Shown piece after piece: positions 21,600-30,741 of a stretch of 64,000 nucleotides of DNA. How positions within the stretch are numbered: position 1 is the first letter of the stretch; every line of letters begins with the position of its first letter. The stretch is taken from contig JAUNIS010000004.1 in the NCBI GenBank assembly GCA_030523325.1, positions 6,608-70,607 of the forward strand, given 5' to 3'. Both the position numbers and the translations under genes were made by a program. Under the pieces are notes generated by a model. It was not told where the DNA came from, searched no databases, and saw only the letters and a list, made by a program, of their open reading frames with translations. Origin of the DNA: Phascolarctobacterium sp. GTDB taxonomy: Bacteria > Bacillota > Negativicutes > Acidaminococcales > Acidaminococcaceae.

Positions 21600-23372
21600 T
21601 CAGTAGAGTTTTTTGATTTCATCTTTGATTCGTTGAATCTCCCTTAATGCACTTACAAGACGTTCATCGCCTGCTTTTTCGTATTGTTCGACTAAGCTGC
21701 GATGCTCATCATATTCTCTCTCCAACCTTTTGCGGGTAAGCTGCTTTATACAGTCTCTAATAATCGTTTCCCCTTCCTCACCAACGACTGGTTTTGTCAT
21801 AATACCCGCCAGCAAGGATTGTGCCTCGTCATCCAAGGACTCGTTCAGAGCTGCTAGAGAAAATTTATTTATATTATAGAGTTCTATGAGTTTTGCGAAA
21901 ATCCTGCTAACAGTCTCACTTATACCCGCTTTTTGAATTTCATCTTGATAAATATTAATACAATCTGGATTATGGAGTAGCTGTCCTAACAGCATTTCTT
22001 CGGCAGCGCTACTTGCATTCGTTACCTTACGCTCAGGGACTGGACGTGCTTCGCTCAATTTCTTGGGTGACTTTTGACGAGCGGCCTTATAATATTCTTC
22101 CCTAATTAATACTTCATCTATTGTTAGGAGTAATGCGACGCGCTTAATATACTCAGCGACCTCTATTTCGTTCTTACATTCTAGTAGGAATGGTATGATA
22201 TTCGACACCGCCTCAACTTTTCCTGCTAAAGTGGTGATATTATTTTGCTTGATAGTCTCGTCGATTTGAAATTCCAGACCGTTTTGCGCCTTGACGATAA
22301 CATCTAAAAAGGCATCCTTGCCGTGAGCTCGGACGAATTCGTCCGGGTCCTTGCCCTCGGGCACACCTGCTACGCGTACCTTGAGCCCTAACTGCCTGGC
22401 AATTGATACAGCCCGCACGCTTGCTCTTCTTCCCGCTTGATCACTGTCATAACAAAAGACGATGTCTTCAGCCATGCGAGCGATGAGTCTTCCTTGTTCC
22501 GCGGCAAAGGCTGTGCCCATGCTTGCAACAACATTGCTAATTCTTGCTGCATGGAGGCTAATTGCATCCATATAACCTTCGACGATAATTACTTGATTGG
22601 TTTTGCGTATAGAACCAACTGCGACATCAAGACCAAAAAGGATACGTCTTTTATTGAACCAAGCTGTCTCGCCTGTGTTTAAATATTTGGGCAGGCTATC
22701 ATCTAAAACTCTTCCGCCAAAGCCTACGATTTTACCTCTTGCATCCTTGATGGGTATCATAACTCTATTGCGAAATTTATCGTAGGTAGAATTGTTTTTT
22801 CCCTCGAGCTCAAGACCTGCTTCTACGAGCAACTTATCATTAACGCCTCGTTTAACCAAAGAATTGCGCAAGGAATCGTAATTATTTAAGGCATAGCCTA
22901 TGGTAAAGCTGGCGATAATCTCGTCAGTTATTCCTCGTCCGTGCAAATAATTTAAGGCTTGTGTTCCGTGTTTAGTCTTAACTAAGCAAGCATTATAAAA
23001 CCTAGCAGCTAAATCGTTAGCAGCATAGATGCGTTTATTCTTTTCCTCCCGCTTAATCTCTTCGGGAGTTTTTTGTTTTTCAGGCACACTTATGCCATAT
23101 TTTGCAGCTATAATTTTAAGTGCCTCGAAGAAGGTGCAGTTCTCTGATTTTTGGACAAATTTAATGACATCCCCGCCTTCGTGACAACCAAAGCAATAGA
23201 ACATATTGTTCTGGGGTGTGACGCAGAAGGAAGGTGTTTTCTCGCCGTGAAAGGGGCAGCAACCCCAAAAGCGACTGCCTTTTTTACTGAGGGTTACATA
23301 GCCGGAGACTATATCTACAATATCCGCATTAGCGCGCACTTGCTCTTTAAAGTTTTCTAATTCTCCGTCCAT
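21600..23372 (-). CDS. dnaG: DNA primase DnaG
   Basis: 590 residues, starting at MDGELENF with AAAGGA 8 nt upstream; an in-frame start six codons earlier has poor spacing. Residues 38-63 form the CHC2 zinc finger ([13 protein letters not shown]...[11 protein letters not shown]). The RNA polymerase core and Toprim domain follow ([11 protein letters not shown] near residue 255; DSDQAGRRA). The last ~150 residues form the helical DnaB-binding domain. It makes RNA primers for chromosome replication. It lies 31 nt upstream of rpoD and is probably co-transcribed with it and the tRNAs below. Confidence 0.97.
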   Translation of the reverse strand: MDGELENFKEQVRANADIVDIVSGYVTLSKKGSRFWGCCPFHGEKTPSFCVTPQNNMFYCFGCHEGGDVIKFVQKSENCTFFEALKIIAAKYGISVPEKQKTPEEIKREEKNKRIYAANDLAARFYNACLVKTKHGTQALNYLHGRGITDEIIASFTIGYALNNYDSLRNSLVKRGVNDKLLVEAGLELEGKNNSTYDKFRNRVMIPIKDARGKIVGFGGRVLDDSLPKYLNTGETAWFNKRRILFGLDVAVGSIRKTNQVIIVEGYMDAISLHAARISNVVASMGTAFAAEQGRLIARMAEDIVFCYDSDQAGRRASVRAVSIARQLGLKVRVAGVPEGKDPDEFVRAHGKDAFLDVIVKAQNGLEFQIDETIKQNNITTLAGKVEAVSNIIPFLLECKNEIEVAEYIKRVALLLTIDEVLIREEYYKAARQKSPKKLSEARPVPERKVTNASSAAEEMLLGQLLHNPDCINIYQDEIQKAGISETVSRIFAKLIELYNINKFSLAALNESLDDEAQSLLAGIMTKPVVGEEGETIIRDCIKQLTRKRLEREYDEHRSLVEQYEKAGDERLVSALREIQRIKDEIKKLY

Positions 23373-23452
23373 ATGCCCCATCCTTTCCAAAAAATTCGTT
23401 AAATTAATTATTCCATATGTTTAGAAAAAATCCTGCTTGAAAAAAATTTTTC

Positions 23453-23481
23453 TTGCTTTAAAATATCAATAAGTCTATAAT
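23453..23481 (+). promoter_or_regulatory. Sigma-70 promoter of the LptA-like gene
   Basis: TTGCTT, a 17-bp spacer, then TATAAT, ending 26 nt before the start codon at 23508. The ribosome site AAGGAGG follows. Confidence 0.7.
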
Positions 23482-23507
23482 AGTAATGTTAGATATAAGG
23501 AGGAATT

Positions 23508-23987
23508 ATGAAAAAAATCTTCTTAATGATCGTTTTGGTGCTCTCTGTTTTGGCGAATACGTGCTTCGCTTTTGAGCCCGTCATTACTTCTGATACTCGC
23601 ACCTTTAACCCTTTAACTGGTGTTTATGAATTAACAGGTAACGTGCACGTGGAGTTGCAAAGCCATGACCAGCCCATCATTATCAAAGGCGGCCATGCTA
23701 AAGTCAATATTTACGCGATGGAAGTGCACGCTGATAAAAATATTTCTTTGACTTTTGGTGAATTGAATTTTCTTACGGACCAGGTTGATGTTTATCACAA
23801 GGATCGCACTGCCTACGTTATAGGCAATTGCAAGTTCCACGACAAGCGCATCAACGTTACCTCCGACAAGGGGTCCTACTGTTGGAGGACAAAGCTTGCC
23901 ATCTTCTCGGGCAATGTGAGGCTTGATGGTGCAGCTGTTCCAGGAGACTTGCAATACAATGTCTTAACTGGCGAAATTGTAAAGTAA
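23508..23987 (+). CDS. LptA/OstA-like periplasmic protein
   Basis: 159 residues. A signal peptide of about 21 residues ends in NTCFA. The mature part fits the OstA/LptA beta-jellyroll, with repeated short strands and typical phrases (LTGVYELTGNVHVEL, TSDKGSYCWRTKLAIFSGNVRL). LptA-family proteins carry lipopolysaccharide across the periplasm to LptD; a single short domain like this could be LptA itself or a relative. The gene is transcribed alone, with its own promoter and a strong terminator. Its presence implies an outer membrane. I keep the symbol empty because no other lpt gene is adjacent. Confidence 0.8.
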   Translation: MKKIFLMIVLVLSVLANTCFAFEPVITSDTRTFNPLTGVYELTGNVHVELQSHDQPIIIKGGHAKVNIYAMEVHADKNISLTFGELNFLTDQVDVYHKDRTAYVIGNCKFHDKRINVTSDKGSYCWRTKLAIFSGNVRLDGAAVPGDLQYNVLTGEIVK

Positions 23988-23993
23988 ATACTA

Positions 23994-24026
23994 AGGGGCT
24001 GTCGATTACGACAGCCCCTTTTTTTG
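23994..24026 (+). terminator. Rho-independent terminator of the LptA-like gene
   Basis: AGGGGCTGTCG-ATTA-CGACAGCCCCT stem followed by a run of T. Confidence 0.93.
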
Positions 24027-24178
24027 TTCGAGAAGAGTTATGAGTTGAAAAGAACTCATAGTGTTGAGTGAATAAGCAAGCCTCAGACTTGAATCATCCG
24101 ATTGAAAATTCAAACTGAGAATTACAGTTCAGTTTAAGCAAAATCCTTTTGATTGCTAATTGATTAAATGTTTCGCAC

Positions 24179-24679
24179 TTATTCTAAGTAAGCTTTCTTA
24201 ACAATTGCTGTGTAATAAACATGCCAATCCTCATCCTTATACCAAGCATCCTTAACATCTTGACTCTTAAGAGTTGCATCCATTACACGACTATCTGCGA
24301 TTTCACATTCAAGGTGCAGGCCACAGCCTTTAATAATGAAGCTGTCAATTGTTTGCGCATCCTCGATAGCAAAATTACAAGCAGCTAGCTTATCCATGTC
24401 GCGACCAGATTTTGTTCCACAAATCCCAATGGCTTTTTTGAAATCACCTTTGAGCGGCACACTTAACGTAAACACAGGATTTGCATCAATAAGTTCTTTC
24501 GTATAACGAGACAGGCGAACCATAACCGTAAAACAAGTTTGATTCCATTGACGACCCAAGGCACCCCAGCCAATAGTCATGGTATTCTTCCTATCCCCTG
24601 CCTTGGTATTTAAAAATACGCCTCCTGGCAGCGCCTTTAAGATTTTTTCGCTGTAATCCAAAACATTAATCTCTTGCAT
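24179..24679 (-). CDS. Flavin reductase-like (flavoredoxin) protein
   Basis: 166 residues, with the start at MQEINVLDYS; AAGGAGG lies 9 nt upstream, while an ATG three codons earlier is too close to it. It has the split-barrel FMN-binding flavin reductase fold: LPGGVFLNTKAG...NTMTIGWGALGRQW near the N-terminus (FMN site), then VMVRLSRYTKELI and FTLSVP. Family members bind FMN and transfer electrons or reduce flavins in the cytoplasm of anaerobes. It stands alone between an AT-rich gap and the YjbR-family gene. The specific partner is unknown. Confidence 0.85.
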   Translation of the reverse strand: MQEINVLDYSEKILKALPGGVFLNTKAGDRKNTMTIGWGALGRQWNQTCFTVMVRLSRYTKELIDANPVFTLSVPLKGDFKKAIGICGTKSGRDMDKLAACNFAIEDAQTIDSFIIKGCGLHLECEIADSRVMDATLKSQDVKDAWYKDEDWHVYYTAIVKKAYLE

Positions 24680-24726
24680 GTTAAACATACCTCCTTAGTG
24701 ATATCTTTAGTATTGAATTTTTATAA

Positions 24727-25104
24727 CTACCGAGCTTTCTTCCTAACCCTCGTTTTATTCACAGTGAGTTCAAAGCTCATATCTATCAGCATCTTGATTT
24801 TTTCATCTTCTGCTGAGCCGTCGAGCCTTGCCGTAATCCATTTTTCTTTATTCATATGGTAGGCCCGGTGAAAACCTTTTTCGTGCAGCATGGAATCAAT
24901 TAAAAAAGGATCGCACTTGACATTGATGACGTAAATATACTCCTCGCCTATAAGCCCTAGCCTATCCTTACGCACGTATAAAACAACACCATACCATTTT
25001 TGATTACCCTCATGCCTTAGCACCGCATTATCATCCGCCCAAGGATAATCTGGAATTGTACCATACGTATCCTCACAATAGGCGAATACTTCATCTCTAG
25101 TCAT
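24727..25104 (-). CDS. MmcQ/YjbR family DNA-binding-fold protein
   Basis: 125 residues starting MTRDEVFAYCED, with GAGGAG about 8 nt upstream. It has the usual features of the MmcQ/YjbR (CyaY-like) family: a DYPWADDNAVLRH stretch, then KWYGVVLYVRKDRLGL, VINVKCDPFL, GFHRAYHMNKEKWITARLDG, and an acidic helix with a final basic tail. The molecular function of this family is not established. The gene lies 47 bp from the flavin reductase on the same strand. Confidence 0.85.
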   Translation of the reverse strand: MTRDEVFAYCEDTYGTIPDYPWADDNAVLRHEGNQKWYGVVLYVRKDRLGLIGEEYIYVINVKCDPFLIDSMLHEKGFHRAYHMNKEKWITARLDGSAEDEKIKMLIDMSFELTVNKTRVRKKAR

Positions 25105-25123
25105 GCGTCCACTCCTCGTAAAA

Positions 25124-25151
25124 AAGTGGCCCACCAAATAGCAAGCCACTT
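25124..25151 (-). terminator. Rho-independent terminator between the PPDK regulator and the YjbR-family gene
   Basis: Minus-strand hairpin AAGTGGC...GCCACTT followed by TTTT. It terminates transcription coming from the ccpN-PPDK regulator pair. Confidence 0.75.
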
Positions 25152-25188
25152 ACTTTTTCTCATTAATTTGACAGTTCAGCAATTATAC

Positions 25189-25224
25189 GAGTGCATAGTG
25201 CTGATTGCTGAGCACTATGCACTC
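25189..25224. repeat. Perfect 14-bp inverted repeat (intergenic)
   Basis: GAGTGCATAGTGCT and its exact complement are separated by 8 nt, just downstream of the PPDK regulatory protein gene. No T-run follows on either strand, so it is not a classical terminator by itself. Confidence 0.85.
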
Positions 25225-25230
25225 AGAACT

Positions 25231-26058
25231 TTATTCATGGTGCCGTTCTTTATTTTTACGCACATACTCCATAATGATTCCCGCAGTTTCTTCAATAGCA
25301 CGGTTGGAGACGTTGATGATTTGGCAATGAACGCGACGCATAATTCCCTTCGCGTAATTGAGTTCTTCTTCGATGCGAGCAACATCTGCATAGCCGGAGT
25401 CTTCCGAAAGACCCATGGTTTTAAGACGAGTTGCACGAATCTCGTTTAATTTGTACGGATCGATTAAAAGGCCAATAATTTTGTACGGGGGCACCTTGAA
25501 AAGTTCTGCAGGTGGTTGCAGCTCAGGCACGAGAGGAACATTGGCAACCTTAATTTTTTTGTGAGCCAAATACATGGACAAAGGAGTTTTAGACGTACGA
25601 GATACACCGATGATAACAACATCTGCCTTTAAAAGACCAAGAGGATTTTTACCATCGTCGTATTTTACGGCAAATTCAACTGCCTCCACGCGTTTAAAAT
25701 ATTCGTGGTCAAGTGAGTGAATAAGACCAGCTTGGTTGCGAGGTAAAAGACCAGTAGTTTTTTCGATGGATTTAATCATAGGACCCAGGACATCAACCAC
25801 TTGCACGTCGTGAGCAAGAGCTCTATCAGCCATATGGTCACGTAATTCAGGAGAAACTATGGTGTAGCAAATAACAGCCTTGTGATCCGCAGCCTCTTGC
25901 ACCAGGTGATCGATTTGTTCCTTATCTTTAATATAAGGAACACGAATTACGTCAAAGTTTTGTTCTACAAATTGACTTGTGGTAGCCTTAACGACGGATT
26001 CCGCAGTCTCGCCGATGGAATCAGACACAGCGTAAATAATAGGATTATTTCTCTCCAA
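25231..26058 (-). CDS. Pyruvate phosphate dikinase (PPDK) regulatory protein
   Basis: 275 residues from a TTG start (LERNNPIIYAVSDS) that is preceded by AAAGGAGGT 11 nt upstream. A longer reading would begin ahead of that ribosome site. Hallmarks: the N-terminal SDSIGETAE motif, the P-loop-like GVSRTSKTPLSMYLA near residue 150 and CQIINVSNRAIEETA at the end. Family role: ADP-dependent kinase/phosphorylase that switches PPDK off and on by threonine phosphorylation. The gene overlaps the end of ccpN, the usual Firmicute arrangement. It would link control of gluconeogenesis to carbon state. Confidence 0.92.
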   Translation of the reverse strand: MERNNPIIYAVSDSIGETAESVVKATTSQFVEQNFDVIRVPYIKDKEQIDHLVQEAADHKAVICYTIVSPELRDHMADRALAHDVQVVDVLGPMIKSIEKTTGLLPRNQAGLIHSLDHEYFKRVEAVEFAVKYDDGKNPLGLLKADVVIIGVSRTSKTPLSMYLAHKKIKVANVPLVPELQPPAELFKVPPYKIIGLLIDPYKLNEIRATRLKTMGLSEDSGYADVARIEEELNYAKGIMRRVHCQIINVSNRAIEETAGIIMEYVRKNKERHHE

Positions 26059-26716
26059 GATGATAGTTACCTCCTTTACCTTCGGCAATATCTACCAAGA
26101 GTCGGGTAAAATTAGTTTTGGTAATGCGTCCGATTAATTCATAGCTACGACGACCATCATCAACATTTTTAACAATGGGGAGAGAGTCGATCTCGTTGTC
26201 GATTAAACGACGACCAGCAATTGCTGCAGGCTCGTCAGGATAAGCCACGATTAATTTAGACAACGGAGTCATACACATAACTACAGGCACATCGTGTAAA
26301 TTATTATTGTTGTTAATTGCTGCCTTCAAGAGGTCCTTACGAGAAACAATGCCATTTAAAAGACCAGTTTCATCGAGAATAAATACGGAGCCAACATCTT
26401 CCAGGAACATGGTAACAGCTGCCTCATAGGCAGATTTATCATGACCTATTGCTACGGGCACGGATTGTAAGGCTTCACATTTAATGTTACTGAGTTCTTC
26501 CATTAACATACCAAGAGTATTTTTTCCAGTGTAGAAATAACCAACCTTGGGACGAGCATCAAGAATACCACCCATAACGAGAATGGCCAGGTCACTACGA
26601 AGTGCTGCACGGGTTACACTGAGCTTAGAAGCAATTGCTTCACCAGTGATGGGACCTTCTAAACGAACAATTTCTGCAATCTGTTTCTGTCTGTTGCTTA
26701 AAGCCAAAGAATTCAC
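26045..26716 (-). CDS. ccpN: CcpN-type transcriptional repressor (HTH plus CBS pair)
   Basis: 223 residues, GTG start with AGAAAGG upstream. Residues of about 5-60 form a helix-turn-helix (RQKQIAEIVRLEGPITGEAIA, then TRAALRSDLAIL). Residues of about 80-215 are a CBS-domain pair (DVGSVFILDETGLLNGIVSRKDLL; IDSLPIVKN). CcpN represses gluconeogenic genes in Firmicutes. The immediate overlap with the PPDK regulatory protein supports that role. An AT-rich promoter with TATACT lies about 40 bp upstream. Confidence 0.9.
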   Translation of the reverse strand: MNSLALSNRQKQIAEIVRLEGPITGEAIASKLSVTRAALRSDLAILVMGGILDARPKVGYFYTGKNTLGMLMEELSNIKCEALQSVPVAIGHDKSAYEAAVTMFLEDVGSVFILDETGLLNGIVSRKDLLKAAINNNNNLHDVPVVMCMTPLSKLIVAYPDEPAAIAGRRLIDNEIDSLPIVKNVDDGRRSYELIGRITKTNFTRLLVDIAEGKGGNYHLGEK

Positions 26717-26843
26717 GCCCTTTCTAAAATCTATACTTTAATAGTATACACTATATAATGTTTTTTTGCTATACTAAGTCATAAATAAATTACACTTTTT
26801 AGAAAAAATTTTTCTTATAGATAAGATTTATAAGTAAATTTAC

Positions 26844-26874
26844 AAAAAAGACCCGAAGGTTAATCCTTCGAGCC
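26844..26874 (-). terminator. Rho-independent terminator of the fecBCD-type operon
   Basis: CGAAGG-ATTAA-CCTTCG stem on the minus strand followed by TCTTTTTT, directly after the ATPase stop codon. Confidence 0.9.
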
Positions 26875-27669
26875 TCATTGCTTGCACTGCTCTATTATAT
26901 TCACTGGAACAAGTGCCGTCAAGCCATTGGAACAAGAAAATTCGTCTGCCTTAACATTAAATACATCTGCTAAAAGCTTTGGCTTAATAATTTCCTTGGG
27001 ACTGCCTTTTGTCACGAGTTCACCTGCTTTAATTACCACCACATGGTCCGCATATTGAATGGCGTGATTTAATTCGTGGACCACCATGACGATGGTAATG
27101 CCAAGCTCTGCGTTAAGCTTCACAAGTAATTGCATAACCTCCAGCTGATGGCAAATATCAAGATAAGTTGTTGGCTCATCTAAGAAAAGCACCTCGGGTC
27201 GTTGAGCAAGTGCCATAGCAATCCATGCTCTTTGCCTTTCGCCGCCGGACAGCGTCGCTAAAAAACGTTTTTGCATGGTAAGTAAATTCGTCTGCTCAAG
27301 GGCCCACAGTACTTCCTTTTCATCCTCACTCGTCATACCTCCTAAGAAAGAATGATAAGGAAAGCGTCCCATGTTTACAAGATCGCGCACGGTTAAATCT
27401 GCGGGAGCTTGTGGTGACTGAGTTAAAATTGCTAGTGCTCTGGCAAATTCTTTACGAGAAAAGTTTTGTACGTCCTTGCCCTTAAAATTCACCGAGCCCT
27501 TGTATGGTAAATTGCGGCTAATAGCTTTTAGTGTTGTAGATTTACCACAACCATTGGGTCCGATTATTGCCGTAATCTTCCCCTCGGGAATGGTAAAGGA
27601 AATATTATGGATGATTTCCTTTTGATTAATCCCTACGACGAGATTATTTACTTCGATAATATTAACCAT
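26875..27669 (-). CDS. FecE-type ABC importer ATPase (iron-siderophore/haem/cobalamin class)
   Basis: 264 residues. Walker A GPNGCGKST near residue 38, Q-loop TQSP, signature LSGGERQR, Walker B VLFLDEPTTYLD and switch His in VVHELNH. The start overlaps the permease stop (TGATGG context) and has AAGGAGG upstream. It energises the FecCD permease encoded next to it. Order in the operon: lipoprotein, permease, ATPase. The family imports iron chelates, haem or corrinoids; the substrate cannot be told from the ATPase. Confidence 0.92.
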   Translation of the reverse strand: MVNIIEVNNLVVGINQKEIIHNISFTIPEGKITAIIGPNGCGKSTTLKAISRNLPYKGSVNFKGKDVQNFSRKEFARALAILTQSPQAPADLTVRDLVNMGRFPYHSFLGGMTSEDEKEVLWALEQTNLLTMQKRFLATLSGGERQRAWIAMALAQRPEVLFLDEPTTYLDICHQLEVMQLLVKLNAELGITIVMVVHELNHAIQYADHVVVIKAGELVTKGSPKEIIKPKLLADVFNVKADEFSCSNGLTALVPVNIIEQCKQ

Positions 27670-28694
27670 CAGATTTCCCTCCTTAACAAGAAAAGAAAGA
27701 AGGGTGCACCTAAGAAAGCCATAATGATACCCACGGGTAGTTCGATGGGCGCAAAAATTACGCGAGCAAAGGTATCGCTTAATGTTATAGTTGCAATGCC
27801 AAGGAGCGCGGCCCCAGGCATAAGAAAACGATAATCACTGCCAAGTAAGAGCCGGGCCGCGTGAGGGACAACAAGTCCGACGAAGCCTAGTAAACCAACT
27901 ACGGATACAGCACTTGCCGCAAGCAGTGCAGCAATGCCCGTCATAACAATACGTGTTACTTCGACATTGACACCCAGTCCCCGAGCCATTTCATCACCAA
28001 GCTGCAAGACGTTCAAATATCTAGCTCCGGCCAAAGCAAGAAGAAAACCAATGCATGCATAAGGAAGAATAATCCCTACATGAGTCCAACTGCGAGCCGA
28101 CAAGCCACCCACCATCCACATTAATGCTCCATGCACACGGTCGGAATAAAAAATCATCAGTCCCGAGATTCCTGCGGATAAAAAGGCAGAGACCGCTACG
28201 CCAGCTAAAATAATACGCACGGGCTTGATACCATTTTTCCAGGCCAAGCAGTAAATACATACGGCTGCAAGCATTGCTCCTACAAAGGCAACGGGTGTGA
28301 TGAGATATTCCAAGGACGGAAACAAAATCATAATGGCAACACCACTAAGCCCCGCCCCCGAGGAAATCCCGATAATGTGTGGATCCGCCAAAGGATTGCG
28401 CATGACCGCTTGTAAAATGGCACCTGCAAGTGACAGGTTCACGCCTACTAGCGCCCCGACGATGGTGCGGGGCATTCGAATATTCCAGATAATCTGACTC
28501 TGAGCATTATCCTGGGGATGCAGTAAAATATTAATTATTTGATTTAAACTAATGATGCTCGAGCCTTTTGTTAAGCTGAGGAAAAAACCAAGTCCAGCTA
28601 ACAAGCCAAAACAAGTCAGAACGATAACCCGCCAAACCCTGCGGTCCAGGCCGAAATAAGCAGCGCTATCTTCTGAGTGAGAGTTATTTTGCAT
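27669..28694 (-). CDS. FecCD-type ABC importer permease
   Basis: 341 residues with about ten hydrophobic segments. It has the FecCD signatures RMPRTIVGALVGVNLSLAGA, QAVMRNPLADPHIIGISSGA and GLVVPHAARLLLGSDYR. It is an inner-membrane channel of the BtuC/FhuB family. It overlaps the upstream lipoprotein gene by 11 nt and the downstream ATPase gene by 1 nt, so the three form one operon. Confidence 0.93.
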   Translation of the reverse strand: MQNNSHSEDSAAYFGLDRRVWRVIVLTCFGLLAGLGFFLSLTKGSSIISLNQIINILLHPQDNAQSQIIWNIRMPRTIVGALVGVNLSLAGAILQAVMRNPLADPHIIGISSGAGLSGVAIMILFPSLEYLITPVAFVGAMLAAVCIYCLAWKNGIKPVRIILAGVAVSAFLSAGISGLMIFYSDRVHGALMWMVGGLSARSWTHVGIILPYACIGFLLALAGARYLNVLQLGDEMARGLGVNVEVTRIVMTGIAALLAASAVSVVGLLGFVGLVVPHAARLLLGSDYRFLMPGAALLGIATITLSDTFARVIFAPIELPVGIIMAFLGAPFFLFLLRREI

Positions 28695-29628
28695 CTTTCA
28701 AAGCCTCGGGATAAATTAAATTAGCCATATATTTTACGGCTTCGGGATATTTTAAGCCCGGGTTTAAGAGGAAGAGGTCCTCAGGTAAGACATGAACGCG
28801 ATTATTTTTCACAGCGTCCAAAGAATTCCAAGCTGGGTTATCCTTGAAATCCTTTTTTAAACGATTTTCAATTTCTTCCTTCTTACCCATAGTGGTAACA
28901 AAAATATGCTCGGGATTTCCCTCAAGCAAAGCCTCCATGCTATATGGAGTCTTATCTCCCTTAGCAATCTTTGCAGCAATATTTTCCAGACCTAGAATAT
29001 CACTTACGCAACCCGCAATACTTGATGCACCTTGCACAGTCACATTACGAGCCGTGGCGAACATAATGACAACGCGATGCTTTTCTTTGGGCAGCTTCGC
29101 TTTAACATTTTCGATGTCCTTGTCTAATTTGTTGCAGACCTCATTGGCCTTATCCTTCTTATTGTAGATAGTACCGAGAATTTGCATGGTATTTTTGACA
29201 TCGTTATAAGTCTTAGGATTAAGCTGCAAAACCTTAATGTTATTGCTCTCAAGGAGAGAAACAATTTTGGCGTGTTGGTTTGTAGCTGCGAAAACTAAGT
29301 CTGGCTTAAGACCAACTAAAGCTTCCGTGTTAACGTTGTACACGAGACCAACCTCGGGAACATTTTTCATGGACTCGGGTATGGTACCTACCTTAGAAGC
29401 CGTACGACCAACTATCTCCCCACCAATGGCGTCAATCATAGGTAAAAGTGATGCACTCAAAGGAACCATGCGCTTGGGCTGTTTTGAAAATGTCACAGTT
29501 TTATTGGTAGCATCAGTGATCGTCGCAAAGACTTTAGTATTATTTTCTTGTTTTTTATCAGACCCGCACCCGCTTACAAAAAGTAAAGCGAAACACATAC
29601 CCAGTGCGGCATATTTTTTCCAATTCAT
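28684..29628 (-). CDS. FecB-type substrate-binding lipoprotein
   Basis: 314 residues. The lipoprotein signal ends in FVSGCGSDKK, with the lipidated Cys at about residue 21. The mature part is a class III (TroA/BtuF-like) binding protein: KRMVPLSASLLPMIDAIGG, VGLKPDLVFAA and RVHVLPEDLF. It captures the ligand in the periplasm for the FecCD/FecE genes downstream. It is the first gene of the operon. The substrate is probably a ferric siderophore, haem or corrinoid. Confidence 0.9.
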   Translation of the reverse strand: MNWKKYAALGMCFALLFVSGCGSDKKQENNTKVFATITDATNKTVTFSKQPKRMVPLSASLLPMIDAIGGEIVGRTASKVGTIPESMKNVPEVGLVYNVNTEALVGLKPDLVFAATNQHAKIVSLLESNNIKVLQLNPKTYNDVKNTMQILGTIYNKKDKANEVCNKLDKDIENVKAKLPKEKHRVVIMFATARNVTVQGASSIAGCVSDILGLENIAAKIAKGDKTPYSMEALLEGNPEHIFVTTMGKKEEIENRLKKDFKDNPAWNSLDAVKNNRVHVLPEDLFLLNPGLKYPEAVKYMANLIYPEALKDAK

Positions 29629-29665
29629 AAGGCACCTTCTTGAATAAATTTGTTAAAAATAAACT

Positions 29666-29683
29666 TATAATAATTTTATTATA
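29666..29683. promoter_or_regulatory. AT-rich palindrome upstream of the FecB-type operon
   Basis: TATAATAA-TT-TTATTATA lies 38 bp before the lipoprotein start. It overlaps possible -10 sequences on the minus strand, as an iron-responsive operator might. AT richness makes chance occurrence possible. Confidence 0.35.
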
Positions 29684-29728
29684 TTACATCGCATTTTGTA
29701 CGTCAACGAAGAACAAAGAAAGTATAAC

Positions 29729-29757
29729 TTGAGAGAAGTACATAAAATTGATATAAT
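29729..29757 (+). promoter_or_regulatory. Sigma-70 promoter of the ynzC-pseudouridine synthase genes
   Basis: TTGAGA, a 17-bp spacer, then TATAAT, 32 nt before the start at 29790. Confidence 0.7.
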
Positions 29758-29789
29758 TAGTTTATCACCTATAGAAAGAGAGTTTTACC

Positions 29790-29975
29790 ATGGATTATTC
29801 AAAATTAATTGCTCGCATTAACGAGCTTGCTCATAAAAAGAAAAATGAAGGCTTGACGGAAGCAGAGCTTGCTGAACAAAAAGAATTGTACAAAATTTAT
29901 CTTGCTGGTATTCGTAAACAATTAAAGGCCGAGCTTGATAATATTGAAGTTGTTGACGAACTACCCCAAAGCTAA
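29790..29975 (+). CDS. YnzC/DUF896 family small protein
   Basis: 61 residues, helical and charged (ARINELAHKKKNEGLTEAEL), with the EL-Y-IRKQLK pattern typical of the Firmicute YnzC/DUF896 family. In Bacillus a relative is SOS-induced; the function is otherwise unclear. The pseudouridine synthase gene starts 5 nt downstream. Confidence 0.9.
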   Translation: MDYSKLIARINELAHKKKNEGLTEAELAEQKELYKIYLAGIRKQLKAELDNIEVVDELPQS

Positions 29976-29980
29976 TTAAG

Positions 29981-30691
29981 ATGGAAGACGAACAATTTCT
30001 TCATAAAACCTGTCATATTATTGACCCCAAGGATTTTCTTTATTTAACACAAGACATGATTGCCTACGAGGACGATTTCTTTTTAATTATTGATAAGCCT
30101 CCTGGCATGCTCATCCATCCTACGACTTATGAAGATGGCAATACGGTTTATGACCTTGTAGAGCGTTATTACAAGGCGAGAGGCTTAAGCTTCGGCTTGC
30201 ATCCCATTAACCGTTTGGATCGTAATACCTCGGGTCTTTGCGTTTTTGCAAAAGAACCCATCATCCAATTCTGGATGAGCAAGAGACCCGTTACGAAAGA
30301 ATATCTTGCCATTGTGCAGGGAGTTCCTCCCTGCGATAAAGGAATAATTGAAGCGCCCATCGCACGAACACCCGAGAGCATTATAACCCGCTGCGTAAAT
30401 TTTGCAACGGGTAAGTACGCGAAGACTGCCTACGAGGTAATTAGCACGAAGAAAGATATTTCTCTTGTGAGACTCAGACTTTTTACAGGCAGAACTCATC
30501 AGATTCGTGTACACATGGCTTATATCGGTTGCCCTTTATATAATGATAATCTTTACGGAACCCCAGGTCCCCAGGCTCGTCACGCATTGCATGCCTATCG
30601 TCTTTCCTTTAAGCATCCTGTCAGCGATAATGATTTAGAAATTACCCGAGCTTTAGCAAAAGATTTACAAAAAGTATATGATAATTATTAA
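29981..30691 (+). CDS. RluA-family pseudouridine synthase
   Basis: 236 residues. The catalytic motif HPINRLDRNTSGL carries the conserved Asp near residue 75. It is preceded by LIIDKPPGMLIHPT and followed by LVRLRLFTGRTHQIRVHMAYIGCPLYND, all hallmarks of RluA/RluD-type enzymes. It would convert uridine to pseudouridine in rRNA or tRNA; the target site is not deducible. No S4 domain is present. It is co-transcribed with the small ynzC-like gene. Confidence 0.92.
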   Translation: MEDEQFLHKTCHIIDPKDFLYLTQDMIAYEDDFFLIIDKPPGMLIHPTTYEDGNTVYDLVERYYKARGLSFGLHPINRLDRNTSGLCVFAKEPIIQFWMSKRPVTKEYLAIVQGVPPCDKGIIEAPIARTPESIITRCVNFATGKYAKTAYEVISTKKDISLVRLRLFTGRTHQIRVHMAYIGCPLYNDNLYGTPGPQARHALHAYRLSFKHPVSDNDLEITRALAKDLQKVYDNY

Positions 30692-30741
30692 TAGTATGCT
30701 ATAATTAAAGTACCTAGTTATATAATTCAAGGAGGATCAAA

